64,000 nucleotides of DNA from Azolla caroliniana (lineage: Eukaryota; Polypodiophyta), in contig JBHGNT010000001.1 of the NCBI GenBank assembly GCA_043228905.1, positions 23,250,001 through 23,314,000 on the forward strand. The letters run 5' to 3'. Of the stretch, positions 1 to 9,713 are shown piece after piece (position 1 is the stretch's first letter; every line of letters begins with the position of its first letter). The notes beneath the pieces were generated by a model that saw only the letters and a list, made by a program, of their open reading frames with translations, had not been told where the DNA came from and did not search any database. Made by a program: the position numbers and the translations under genes.

Positions 1-1327
1 CAAAACTGCATTTCTCAAGTTTGGCGTAAAGACCATACTTCCTTAGGCGTTCAAGTACTTGCTGCACATGTATATCATGCTCCCCCTGTGTTTTAGAGTA
101 AATCAATAGATCATCTAGGTAGATGATTAGAAAAATATCCAAGAAATCCCGGAAGATGTCATTTGCCATATGTTGGAATACGACAGGTGCATTTGTGAGC
201 CCGAAAGGCATGACTGTATACTCGAAATGACCATACTGAGTACGAAATGTTGTTTTCCACTCATCTCCCGGCCGAATTCGAACAAGATTATATGCACCCC
301 TTAGATCAATTTTGGTAAAATGCTTTGCCCCACCAATGCGTTCTAAGAGATTGGAGATTAAAGGTAAAGCATACCTATTCCTTATGGTGACTTTATTTAA
401 ACCTCGATAGTCCACGACCAAACGAAGGGAGCCGTCCTTTTTCTTCACAAAAAAGATAGGAGCACCAGCTGGAGACTTTGAATGTCGAATAAACCCATGT
501 GCAAGATTTTCCTCGATGTATTCTCGAAGAACCTCAAGCTCAGTGGGTGATAAATTGTAAATCGGACCCCACGGAGGCTCTTTTCCTGGTTGGAGATCAA
601 TAGGACAGTCGTACGGCCGATGCTTTGGAAGAACACTAGCTTTGACTTTGTCGAAAACATCAGCATAGTCTTGATATTTTTTGGGAATTTGGATGTCTGA
701 ATTCCCTTGAGTGACACTAGAAGGTGTCACTGATACTGCAAACAAGAAAAGGTCCTCCTTGCCTCCCACTTGGTGCAATTGTTGCAATGTGATGGCTGAA
801 ATTTGATGAGAAGGATATGGTGCATCGGTAGAACTATATACTTTGGGAGGATAATCCCGAGTTCGATCCTTGACAATGATATTTTCTGCTAAAGGGCACC
901 TAATTTCTCGCTTCCTCCAATCGATTCTAGGGTTATGTAGCTCGAACCATGGCAAACCGAGGACAATTGGATGCTCAGGACTACGGATTATGTTAAAGGA
1001 AACTACACATCCTAAATCACCCAAGAGTATGTGTATTGGCTCAGACTCTTCAAATATCTTCCCGGAAGCTATGGGGCGTCCATCAATCACTACTACGGAA
1101 ACTGGAGAAGGAAGTGTATGCAAGGATATTTGGTGTTTTTGGGCAAAATCTCTATCCATGAAACAAGAATTGGCTCCAGTATCTAAGAGGGCTTGGACTT
1201 GAAGTTGACAACTGGGTGTCCTAACTTGTACTAGGGCTGAGAAGACTCTACTAACATGCTTGGAAGAAATGGAACCCACACTAGGTTGTACATATCTAGG
1301 GTTGTCCAACCAAATGGCTCCTATTTT
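1..1327 (-). CDS. pol: Element A pol: protease and reverse transcriptase (partial)
   Basis: Aspartic protease, then reverse transcriptase, of a gypsy polyprotein; these process the polyprotein and copy the element RNA in virus-like particles. The frame is -1 relative to gag and, read by hand, is open from 1327 to the window edge. Protease: LLDTGANSCF at about 1165-1200, followed by LGLPWF at about 950. RT: KSPAGAPIFFVKKKDG at about 440-490, DYRGLNKVTIRNRYALPL at 360-415, FGLTNAP at about 190-210, catalytic YLDDLLIYS at about 95-125. RT thumb, RNase H and integrase lie outside the window. No AUG is needed if it is made by frameshifting from gag: the frames overlap on an AAAA run just before the gag UAG. 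A Tcn1/Tf1-type chromovirus is the best fit; no chromodomain is visible because the 3' end is missing. Confidence 0.85.
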
Positions 1328-2499
1328 GGCCGGACATATTCGTTTGACTCCTCTTCTAATTGGCTTAGGACTTCAAATTTATTGGACAAGGATGGATTAT
1401 TCATAATATTAGATTCACTAACTACTTCTAAAATGTTGGACTCATTTTTATTGTCATAGTGAATTTGATTTACCTGACGTCTCGGCCTACGGGAGCAATG
1501 AATGGCTATATGTCCTGGACCTCCACAATATAAGCACAGATGGTTTGCTCGACGACGTTGCTTCTCTTCGTCTGACAACGGTCCTCGTCGTTGAGTCATA
1601 TCGATCTCCATGGGTGTAGGACTATCCATTGGGACTGGACTACGTGTTTGCCTTGGAGTTGGAGCAGGGCTATACATTTGCCTTGGGGATGATTGCGTCG
1701 TTACTGATGCATCAGTTGGTGTGAATCTAGATCTTGTTATTTGTTGTTGTCGCTCACATCGACGCTCAAAAAGGCGATTATCACACCGTATTGCTCGACT
1801 AATAGCTTTTGTAAGTGACCTTGGATCCTCGGGGAAGGTAAGAAGTAAGTCTTTGACATCACTACGAAGGCCTGAACGGAATTGCTCCATTAGGGCTTGT
1901 TCATCCCAAGGAATATCGCTTGCGATGAGACGGAAATTGGCAGCATATGTTGAAGCTGGTTGATCACCTTGACGAAGTGTACGAATCTTGTTGATAGCTG
2001 TTCTCGCCCCATCAGTATCTCCGAAACAAGCCTTAAATTCCTTGATAAATTCCTCGAAATTATTCAGTAGAGGAGAATTGGTCTCAAGCAATGGAGCAAA
2101 CCACGACAACGCTATGCCAGTCAATAAAGTGCCCACTAGCCCGACTCGTGATGCATCTGTTGGATAACGTGCGGGATGCATTTGAATCACCAACCGTACT
2201 TGATTCAAAAAACCTCGGAAATGCGCCCTCGACCCATCAAATTTAGCTGGGAGGCTAATTTTGGGCTCCTTGATAAGTCCCTGACCTTCAACCCTTTGTT
2301 GTTGTAACACGACGATTGTCGACTCTAACTGTTGCACTCGTCGCGTGAACTCCTCTTGTTGTTGTTGCTTCTCTATAGTAACCTTTTGTAGATCCCCAAG
2401 TAGACGTTGATTCTCTACTTCAAGAGATGCGAACTTGGATTTAAGGTTCTCCATTTCTGCAACAAGGGTGAGATATTCTTCTGAGTTAATGGCAGCCAT
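1321..2499 (-). CDS. gag: Element A gag polyprotein
   Basis: Complete 392-residue Gag, the structural protein of the retrotransposon particle. Residues 10-70 form a Gln-rich coiled coil. Residues 80-250 are a Retrotrans_gag-type capsid region (PKISLPAKFDGSRAHFRG, then WFAPLLE). This FDG..F..FL pattern is what one sees in fungal and vertebrate chromoviral Gag. After a Ser/Thr/Pro-rich linker comes one zinc knuckle, CLYCGGPGHIAIHC (CX2CX4HX4C), at about residues 320-335. The start ATG at 2499 lies about 160 bp inside the 5' LTR end. It ends PK-UAG, where pol overlaps in the -1 frame. There is no internal stop or frameshift, so it could still be made. A decayed homologue is at 40455-41580. Confidence 0.9.
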   Translation of the reverse strand: MAAINSEEYLTLVAEMENLKSKFASLEVENQRLLGDLQKVTIEKQQQQEEFTRRVQQLESTIVVLQQQRVEGQGLIKEPKISLPAKFDGSRAHFRGFLNQVRLVIQMHPARYPTDASRVGLVGTLLTGIALSWFAPLLETNSPLLNNFEEFIKEFKACFGDTDGARTAINKIRTLRQGDQPASTYAANFRLIASDIPWDEQALMEQFRSGLRSDVKDLLLTFPEDPRSLTKAISRAIRCDNRLFERRCERQQQITRSRFTPTDASVTTQSSPRQMYSPAPTPRQTRSPVPMDSPTPMEIDMTQRRGPLSDEEKQRRRANHLCLYCGGPGHIAIHCSRRPRRQVNQIHYDNKNESNILEVVSESNIMNNPSLSNKFEVLSQLEEESNEYVRPK

Positions 2500-2657
2500 G
2501 GTTTCAGGATGGTTACAAAGGAGGATAAGAAAGAGAGAGAGAGTGAGGGAATTCGAATCAAACTGTCAGAACCAAGGATAAAAGATAGAGTGATGGAAGA
2601 AGGATAGAGAAGAATGGATGTATAAGATAGAGAAAGAAAGAGAATGGATACAAGATA

Positions 2658-2830
2658 TGTAATGAGAGCTAAAGACTGGTGTTGATTCGAATTGATTTGA
2701 GAATACATGTATGCGCTTATTTATAGGTTCCTATAGAATAGCTTAGAGGTTTCTAGAATGTTCTAGAATGTTCTAGACCTAGAATGCTCTAGAGGACATT
2801 CTAGAACATTCTAGAATAATCTAGAGTTTT
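2658..2830. repeat. Clustered TCTAGAA motifs in LTR A U3
   Basis: At least seven spaced copies of the palindromic motif TTCTAGAA or its half (for example at 2745-2830) sit just upstream of the TATA box. The same cluster is present in the related LTR at 40170-40240. The spacing and position suggest an enhancer array. Heat-shock elements are built from nGAAn units, so a heat-shock-like role is possible but unproven. Confidence 0.5.
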
Positions 2831-2974
2831 TACAATAATCAATGTAATACAAGAAGTAGCTTTTATTGTTTCATATAACAATAAGCTATCTTAATGGTTG
2901 AGGTTTTCAAGTATGAATTACAAGGTTCGAGGTTCAAGTCCGGGTGACGCCATAATGGTCATGTGTTCATGACA
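2658..2974 (-). repeat. Element A 5' LTR
   Basis: 317-bp LTR beginning TGTCATGAACACATG and ending CTCATTACA on the minus strand. Its limits were set by comparison with the second copy at 40025-41759, where the host reading frame fixes the ends. A TATA box (CCTATAAATAAG) lies at about 2715-2730. The LTR carries several close copies of TCTAGAATGTTC between 2745 and 2825. The sequence after the LTR (TATCTTGTATCC) does not match the initiator tRNA-Met; Tf1-like self-priming is possible but not shown. Confidence 0.8.
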
Positions 2975-3824
2975 GGTCTCTGCCTGGGCCATGTCCGCCT
3001 TGTTTGGAAGGCCAACTTGCTTTGAGTCTTCGGGATCTATCCGCATGTCGGATCTCTCTTCTTCTTCGACCATCACCTTCAGAGCCTTGTACGCTTCCTG
3101 GACCAAGGCTTTGACATCGAGCTTCGCCGATCCTTCTTGTTGCGTGCCTGCTTCTTGCCGTGATGACACACTCCTAAACCGGCGCGCGTTATCTTCCTTT
3201 TTCCTTTCGTAGACCACTCCTCGTCCAACCGCCGGCATACTCGTTCGACTTCCGACCAGTCCTCGGTAAGGCCATTCACTCCGTCATCATCTTCGGCTCA
3301 ATCATGATGGCCTCCCGTTCCGCTCGGTCGATCGACCTAACAAACAACAGGACTTTGTCCGCCCCCACCAGACTTTGCTCCTGCTCCAGGAGCCGAGCAA
3401 GCCATTGCTCGAACTCTCGGAAAGCCTTCATTGCATCCCTGTGGGTCTTCGTCGATGCTACCCACTGGTCAAAGTCGCATCGTCCCCGGCTCTTCCGCCG
3501 TCCTCCATATGCCTACAGGAGGGCCTCCTTGAAGGCCTCCCACGAACTATGAGCTTCTCGGAGCTCCTTCACTTTCGCGTGCATACGGACGGTGACGACC
3601 CGACATAAGAAGTCAAGCCTCAACGCCTCGTCCACGTCTCGCTCCTCCATTTCTGCATTGTAGGCTTCCAAGTAGAATGGGACTTTGTCCCCTTTGAAAC
3701 GGCCGACTCTTTCGACCACTGGCTCAATAGCTTGTTGCACCGACTCCCTTCTCACCACCACTCGTTTGAATTCCAACACCACTTCAGCCACCATCTCCAC
3801 GAAGTCATCGTGTTACGACTCCAT
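2975..3824 (-). pseudogene. gag: Element B2 gag, broken
   Basis: Gag fragment of the tRNA-Trp family. It opens MES then a stop, 16 bp after the PBS, as in element B where the same ATG is followed by MESEDDD. The capsid-like segment at 3513-3800 (RVGRFKGDKVPFYLEAY, then VKELREAHSSWEAFKEALL) is about 75 percent identical to element B by eye. Another frame at 2975-3279 continues the family's acidic linker (ALVQEAYKALKVMVEEEE). At least two stops and one frameshift separate the pieces, and an element A LTR cuts it at 2975. Not functional. Confidence 0.75.
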
Positions 3825-3840
3825 CCTCCCTTGTCACCTT

Positions 3841-3858
3841 TTCACGTCGGGTTCACCA
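3841..3858 (-). promoter_or_regulatory. PBS, tRNA-Trp type (B2)
   Basis: On the minus strand this reads TGGTGAACCCGACGTGAA, 18/18 to the 3' end (with CCA) of plant tRNA-Trp as I remember it. It lies a few bases after the LTR end, where minus-strand DNA synthesis would start. Confidence 0.85.
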
Positions 3859-3861
3859 AAA

Positions 3862-4698
3862 AGTCGCGGTATTCCACGGGTATGTTTAGATCCAAGGCGG
3901 GACCGCGGGGGTCTTGGACTAGGGAGTAGAGGGTACCGGGAGACTGACTCCCTTCGTGGCCAACCGCACCAGAGTAGCACAAAACCGCAACATTACCGGT
4001 TTGGGTACAAGAGGTTGTTGAGCAGAAAAGAGGGCGAAATGGATAGAGAGAGAGAGAGCACACACGCACGCAACACTGGCCTAACTCACGCCCTTATGTA
4101 CAGAAATGAAAGAAAGAGAACACTAAAGATACCCACACAAGCACCGAAATGCAGAACCTTCCACATGTAAATTTATAAGAACAAGATACAATACCTGCTT
4201 CGCGCCGGACTTAGGAAGCTCAAGATACAACGGTTTTCTACTGCCAAGCCGTTGGTCAGGGAGCTCTCGGGCTCGTCGCACCGAACGGGGTCTTGCGCAG
4301 GAGACAAGGCTGAAACAGAACCGCTAGATGTGAGGACTCGCTCGCACAAAACGACGGAGAAGAAGCAGAACTCGATGAAACCCTAGGCAAGAGAAAATAA
4401 AGAGAGAAAATAAAGAGAAAGAAAACTAACTTACTTCGAACCTAACGATATACCCTTCTAACTCAAAATGAGCAATTCCTCTACAAGGGACCCTCCCTTC
4501 CTTTTATAGAACAAGGAGATGGATGCGTTACAATGTGGGATAAATCCCGAATTACATGGGATTCTCTGTCCCGACTTGACTCCTACTCGGCGCCCCTATT
4601 ATTCACACGTTTTTACAAGGGTAAGTGCACATGATGCACTCCGCCGATTCTTCTGATATTCCCCGGTTTCTCACCATGGCCTAGAATCTTTACGACAC
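3862..4698 (-). repeat. B2 5' LTR
   Basis: 837-bp LTR of the tRNA-Trp family, minus orientation, starting TGTCGTAAAGATTC. The last base pair is mutated (TG to AG on the plus strand). It contains the family's run of GA dinucleotides (4036-4052), the segment CCGAGAGCTCCCTGACC near 4258 and a TATA box (TATAAAAGGAAGG) near 4500. Confidence 0.8.
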
Positions 4699-5185
4699 CG
4701 GTGGATGTGCGGTTTGGTGGGGGCGGATGTCGTGAAGATTCCGGGCCATGGTGAGAAACCGGGGAATATTAGAAGAATCAGCGGGGTGGAGCATGTGCAC
4801 TCACCCTTGTACAAATTGTGTAAATGATAGGGGCGCCATTATGGCGCTAGACAGTAGTTAATTCGGGACAGAGGATCCCATGTAATAAGGGATTTATCCC
4901 ACATTGTTACGCATCCCTCTCCTTGTTCTATAAAAGGAAGGGAGCGCCCTTTGTAAAGGGGTTGCCCATTTTGAGTTAGGAGGGTATACCACTTAGGTCT
5001 AGGGTTTGGTAGTGTTCTTTTTCTTCATCTTATTCTTGTTCCCTTAGGATTTCTACTTTGGCCTTTCACCCTATTTCGTTTAGGGTTTCATCTTGGCAAC
5101 TTTCTTCTTCTTCTTCTCATTTTCTTGTTTTTGGTTAGGGTTCTACGACTTCTTGTCTGTTTAGGGTTTAGTCCGGTGATGAGCT
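4699..5185 (+). repeat. Plus-strand LTR fragment with polypurine tract
   Basis: Bases 4699-4728 are the 3' internal end of a plus-strand family member, finishing in the polypurine tract GGTGGGGGCGGA. TGTCGTGAAGATTCC at 4729 starts its 3' LTR. The LTR is recognisable to about 5170 (TATAAAAGGAAGG near 4930) and is then cut by copia G. With the inverted LTR at 3862-4698 it forms a long imperfect palindrome. Confidence 0.75.
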
Positions 5186-5310
5186 TGTATGTTCAGTGGG
5201 ATTGACTGACTTAGGGCAACTGCCCTTCTCACTATTCACATAAATAGCCTAAGCCTAGTGTGAATAGAGGAGATGGTGTGAGTACGTCCATTAGAAGCCC
5301 GTATTCAACA
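5186..5310 (-). repeat. Copia G 3' LTR (putative)
   Basis: Begins TGTTGAATACGGGC on the minus strand directly after a purine tract, as copia 3' LTRs do. The far end near 5186 (TG on the plus strand) is chosen only because the flanking tRNA-Trp family LTR stops there. About 125 bp would be short for a copia LTR; truncation is possible. Confidence 0.45.
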
Positions 5311-5476
5311 CTCCCCTGTAATTGGCGCATACATCTAAAATCTGTAAACCGAAATGAATGTACAATAGAAATTGTTACAAGGTTTCCGAACAATCGGGAA
5401 TTCGTTGGAGTCGGTTAATTCCGAAGAGCAGAGAGCCGGATGACTGAGTTTGGAGAGACTGAAGTCGAAGTTCGGA

Positions 5477-7213
5477 CTATCTAGGTCTATTGTCTAAGAA
5501 ACGTCTTGAGTGTCCGATTTGATTGGACTGATTCTTCATTACGTCCATTGGATGCCTAAGGGATCGAAATTGATCCGCCGGGAGAAACTTGGTCATTGCA
5601 TCCGCAACGTTATCGGTTGTAGGTACCTTCTCAAGGTCGATTTTCCTTGGATTGACACAGTCCCGAATGAAATGATATTGAACATCAATATGCTTGGAGG
5701 TGTTGTGATGAACCGGATTTTTCGACATAGCAACAACACCCTGACTGTCACTGTAAACAATTGGAGCCGAGCCGATTTCGGCTTGTCGAAATGTGCAGGC
5801 CAACCGACCATGCCATAAGGCCTCTTTTGGCGCATCGGACGTGGCTACGTATTCAGCCTTGGTCGTTGATTTGGCGATGCACTCCTGAAGTTTCGATTTC
5901 CTCGAGATCGCTCCATTGCCGAGTTTAAAAAAATATCCGGTTGTCAATTTACAACTGTCTACGCAACCTGCAAAGTCCGAGTCGGTGTATCCGACTACGC
6001 TTGAGATGTCGTTCGGGCTGAATAGTATACCAAGGTCTTTTGTGCCCACTAGATATCTGAACACATGCTTAATTGCGTTCCAATGTGATCGACCATGATT
6101 GTGCATAAATCTACTGACGACTCCGACGGCGTGGGTGATGTAAGGCCGTGTCACGACCATCACGTACATTAGAGAGCCAACTGCTGGTGCATACGCGATG
6201 GACCGGATATCGGACAGTCGCGCTGAAACAACCAAGTTCAAATAGGGAGCGAAGTTGAGGTAGATTTCGCCGATTGCATGTTGAAGCGTTCTAGGACACG
6301 ACCGATGTAGTCAGATTGAGACAGAAACAATTTTCTTCGATTTCGATTCCGACTAATTTTCATACCAAGGATGTGTCGTGCTGGACCGAGGTCCTTCATG
6401 GCAAACTTCAACCGCAGTTGCGGAACAAGTTCAGCGAGTTCAGCGAGATGGCGACCGAAGATGAGCATGTCATCCACGTAGATGATGAGGAAGATGGGTG
6501 ATCCATCCCAAGCTGTTTTCGTGAAAAGACAGTGGTCCTCATCACTATTTGAGAAGCCGATCAATTGGATGAAGTCGTCGAACTTCTTGTACCACTGTCG
6601 CAACGCTTGTTTCAGGCCGTAAAGACTCTTCCTGAGTCAGCAGACTAGATGTTCTTGGCAAGATACCATAAAGCCTTTCGGTTGTTCCATATAAATTTCC
6701 TCCTCAAGATCACCATGACGGAAAGCCGTTTTTACATCTAGCTGAATCAACTCCAAATTCTCGGCTGCCACTACGCCGAGCATAAAGCGAAGGGTGGTCA
6801 TTTTCACTGGTGGTGAAAAGATTTCGTCGAAGTCGACACCGTATTCCTGTAGAAAAGCCTTTGCTACTAATCTGGTCTTGAACTTCGCAGTGGCCGAATC
6901 GAACGTCTCCTTAACTTGATAGACCCACTTACACAGAAGGGCACATCAATTTTTCGGTAATTCGACCAAGTCCCAAGTGTTGTTTGCACGAATGGAGTTT
7001 ATTTCAGACTCCATTGCCAAATGCCAGGTGGTCGAGTCGGGTGATGCCGAGGCTTCTTCGTATGCCGATGTTCATAAGGAAGATACTAGGAGAGTATCTC
7101 TTCGGGGGTTGCGACAATCTCTCGGATCGTCGAGGTATGACTGTCCTGGTCGCATCGAGTGTCGTGGTCGGATGGTCGAAAGCCGAGTTGTTTGGCTGTG
7201 CCAAGTTTGACAC
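5477..7213 (-). pseudogene. pol: Copia G reverse transcriptase and RNase H, broken
   Basis: C-terminal half of a copia polyprotein. On the minus strand: the linker before RT (RRSERLSQPPKRYSP near 7090), an RT start with LDVKTAFRHGDLEEEIYMEQP near 6700, then RT with LIIYVDDMLIFG at about 6460-6500, then RNase H (VVGYTDSDFAGC near 5990, SDSQGVVAMSKNPVHHNTSKHIDVQYHF near 5700, ending near 5477). The catalytic YVDD motif is kept. Stops and frame changes occur at about 6240, 6605 and 6900. The matching integrase lies at 36061-37160, on the far side of element H. Confidence 0.8.
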
Positions 7214-7220
7214 TGCCGAG

Positions 7221-7611
7221 TGTAATGTTCATTGGTTTAGACGTGCTTATTAGGGAGCTATCATACTGTAATATCCGAGTCGTCGGCTTTATTGGACTAA
7301 CCTAATGTGTGCCATAGGGTACCCCTGATTGGTCAGGTAGATGCCATTACATGGCCTAGGTCCTATAAATAGGGGAGACTCTCCTTGGTTAAGGGGGAGC
7401 CCGATGAGTGGTTTAGACGAACCTCTCTTTGATGTGGGCTTGTCATCTACCAAGTTCCCGACGTGGAGATCCTAGCTGGTATGGGACAGATCGGGATTCC
7501 TCGTTTGCGCTGTCGACTCTAGCGTGGGGGCGGATGGGTGGTAACACGTATTTTCAATAGGATTGTGTCATTTATATCTTTATTTTAGGATTAATGATCT
7601 TGGTTATTACA
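7221..7611 (+). repeat. Element H 5' LTR
   Basis: 391 bp, TGTAATGTTCATTGG to TTATTACA. TATA box CCTATAAATAGGGG at about 7361-7375. The pair is at 35665-36060. Confidence 0.85.
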
Positions 7612-7613
7612 TA

Positions 7614-7625
7614 TGGTATCAAAGC
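7614..7625 (+). promoter_or_regulatory. PBS, initiator tRNA-Met type (H)
   Basis: TGGTATCAAAGC, 11/12 to TGGTATCAGAGC, two bases after the LTR. Confidence 0.8.
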
Positions 7626-8235
7626 AGTTTTAATCCTAAACAAATAATGTTTGATTGGATTCGCGTTGTGTGCTTTAGTACGGGAAAATATGTTATATAT
7701 ATAAATATATATATATTCTTTTTACGTACTAATGTATGTTAAATGATTGATTGGGGAAGTGTCAAAAACGCCACAGAGATTCAGTTTGGGGGAGATATGT
7801 AGATGTGTGGTATATTGGGGTTATGTATAATTAATATATTAAGGTTTAGATGTAGACCATAACACAACAAAATTTGTGTGATGGGTTGGTTAGTACATTC
7901 TTGTTATAACCTTAAAAGTAAGGGTTATGAGTTCGATTTATTGATGCACAAAAAAATATATAAAAAATAAATGAAGGCGTTAAAAAAGTTTTATAAAATT
8001 ATTGTTAATATTATTATGTGTTTGTTTTACGTTTAGATATTTAATATATAGTTATTCAAATAAAAGCATTATAAATATACTTATATTTTATTTTTCGTAT
8101 ACCCCTCTTGATCTAATGATCATTGATAATCAATTTAATTAAAATTGGTTGATAGAACTAGGGTGATGATCGTTGATTGTCGATAATCAATTGATCATTA
8201 GCCCTAAGGTTTAATTGAAATGGCCACAATCATCA
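7626..8235 (+). other. Element H leader, first part
   Basis: AT-rich untranslated leader without open frames; it holds a TA-rich run near 7693-7718. It is cut by element E at 8236 and resumes at 26378. Confidence 0.6.
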
Positions 8236-8328
8236 TGTCGCGTTATTACGTGCGCGCATGTAAAAGGGGCGGGACCACGGGGGTCTCGGACGAGGGAGAA
8301 GATGCATGCCAAGAAAACCGACACCGAA

Positions 8329-8379
<51 letters not shown>

Positions 8380-9032
8380 AAGGAGAGGGAGAGCGTGCGC
8401 GCGACACCGACTCTTACGCATAGGAAGCAAAAGGGGTGGAAACACCCAACACTACCAAAGACGCGGATTTGCACAACCAAACATATATATATATATATAT
8501 ATATTACAATGGAAGAGATACAACCCCGGCTTCGAGCCGGACCAAGGTAGGTTACAACAGCAGTTTGCTGCCAAGCCGCTGATTGGGGAGCTCTCGGGCT
8601 CGTCGCACCGAGCGGGGTCTTGCACAGGAGACCGAGCAAAAGCAAACCCTAAACAGACACGAACCCTCAACCCTCACGACGAGGAAGAAGAAGGAGAAGA
8701 AGAAGAAGAAGAAGAAGAAAACAACCAAGACAAAAACCCTAGAACGAAGCAAGAATAAGTGAAGAGGAAGAACACTACCAAACCCTAGACCTAAGTGGTA
8801 TACCCTCCTAACTCAAAATGGGCAACCCTTCACAAAGGCCTCTCCCTTCCTTTTATAGAACAAGGAGAGGGATGCGTAACAATGTAGGCTAAATCCCTTA
8901 TTACATGGGATCCTTTGTCACGAATTAACTCCTATTATTCACACGTTTTACAAGGGTAAGTGCACATGGTGCACTCCGCCGATTCTTCTGATATTCCCTG
9001 GTTTCTCACTATGGCCCGGAATCTTCACGACA
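8236..9032 (-). repeat. Element E 3' LTR
   Basis: 797 bp, minus orientation, TGTCGTGAAGATTCC to CGCGACA. Contains (GA)n at 8332-8375, (TA)n near 8481-8502 and TATAAAAGGAAGG near 8855. The GA run makes long spurious low-complexity reading frames on both strands. Confidence 0.85.
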
Positions 9033-9665
9033 TCCGCCCCCACCAAACCGCACATCCACCGGCATGTGCCAAATTCGGGGAAGGTGAAAGATTCTGGCAA
9101 GTGAGGAACCGGTCTTCCGTAACCTGCACTCCGGCTGCCGCGTCGGCCTTGCCGGTCTGAACCGTCGGCTTTGGTTCTTCCGCACGCTCACCTCTCCGTA
9201 GGCTTGATTGACCCGTCGATAGGGCCTTGCCATGATCCCGTAGTGCATGTGCCCCTTTGTTGGCCCTCTTTTCGACCTCATGCACACATCTCATTCCTTC
9301 AGATATGCGGTGCCCTCCACCCGAGGAACACCTCGTAGTAGCCAGCTTAGCCACTTTCGTCTTGCCCTACTACCACCGATTTGGAGCCTTCTGACAAGAA
9401 CTACACGCTCCCGATGAACAACACTCGGCCACAACCGAGCTTAGAATCAAAAACGTAGAAAACGGGGATGAATGCACGACACAATAGACAGAAGAGTACA
9501 CAGGATTTTTACGTGGAAAACTCAAACACAGGAAAAACCACGGCAGTCCATTGACTGCTAACTATCACTATGTAACGATGTACAATAGATGTACATAGAG
9601 GCAACGACCTCTTGTTCACTGTCTTCGCCACAAGTGGCGGTTACAACAGAGATACAAACTCTTCG

Positions 9666-9713
<48 letters not shown>

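Larger units (their letters stand above)
1..2974 (-). mobile_element. Element A: gypsy chromovirus, Tcn1/Tf1-like, 5' part
   Basis: Minus-strand Ty3/gypsy element that runs off the left edge. Order on its own strand: 5' LTR, short leader, gag, then protease and reverse transcriptase in the -1 frame. It interrupts the gag of a tRNA-Trp family element to its right (B2). The gag type and the RT wording resemble fungal and vertebrate chromoviruses rather than usual angiosperm gypsy elements. That clade assignment is from memory and needs a tree. The visible coding part has no stop other than the gag terminator, so this is one of the two best preserved elements here. Confidence 0.85.
2975..4698 (-). 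mobile_element. Element B2: tRNA-Trp family copy, 5' part
   Basis: Minus-strand fragment of the family that also includes elements B, C and E: 5' LTR, PBS and the start of gag. Element A's LTR is inserted in gag at 2974/2975, so the 3' part is missing from the window. To the right its LTR abuts 30 bp of the 3' end of another family member on the plus strand, as if B2 had inserted 30 bp upstream of that member's 3' LTR. Confidence 0.8.
5186..7220 (-). mobile_element. Copia G, 3' part
   Basis: Minus-strand Ty1/copia element. From its 3' end: a short putative LTR (about 5186-5310), the polypurine tract AGGGGAG at 5311-5317, then RNase H and RT. It is interrupted at 7220 by chromovirus H, and its integrase part resumes at 36061. 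CCGAG at 7216-7220 and CCGAT at 36061-36065 would be the TSD of H, with one mismatch. The outer left limit of the LTR is a guess because no second LTR was found. Confidence 0.75.

Noticed and set aside
445-717. 90-codon minus-strand frame
   Set aside because: Shadow in another frame of element A protease-RT, which is open through this stretch.
2876-2954. A true tRNA gene
   Set aside because: A- and B-box-like motifs are present but acceptor and T stems do not pair well; kept only as a tRNA-like remnant.
8215-8758. Long open frames on both strands rich in Arg-Glu or Ser-Leu
   Set aside because: They translate the (GA)n and GAAGAA runs of an LTR; the same occurs at 12358-12665, 17642-17973 and 25426-26107. 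No protein domain.
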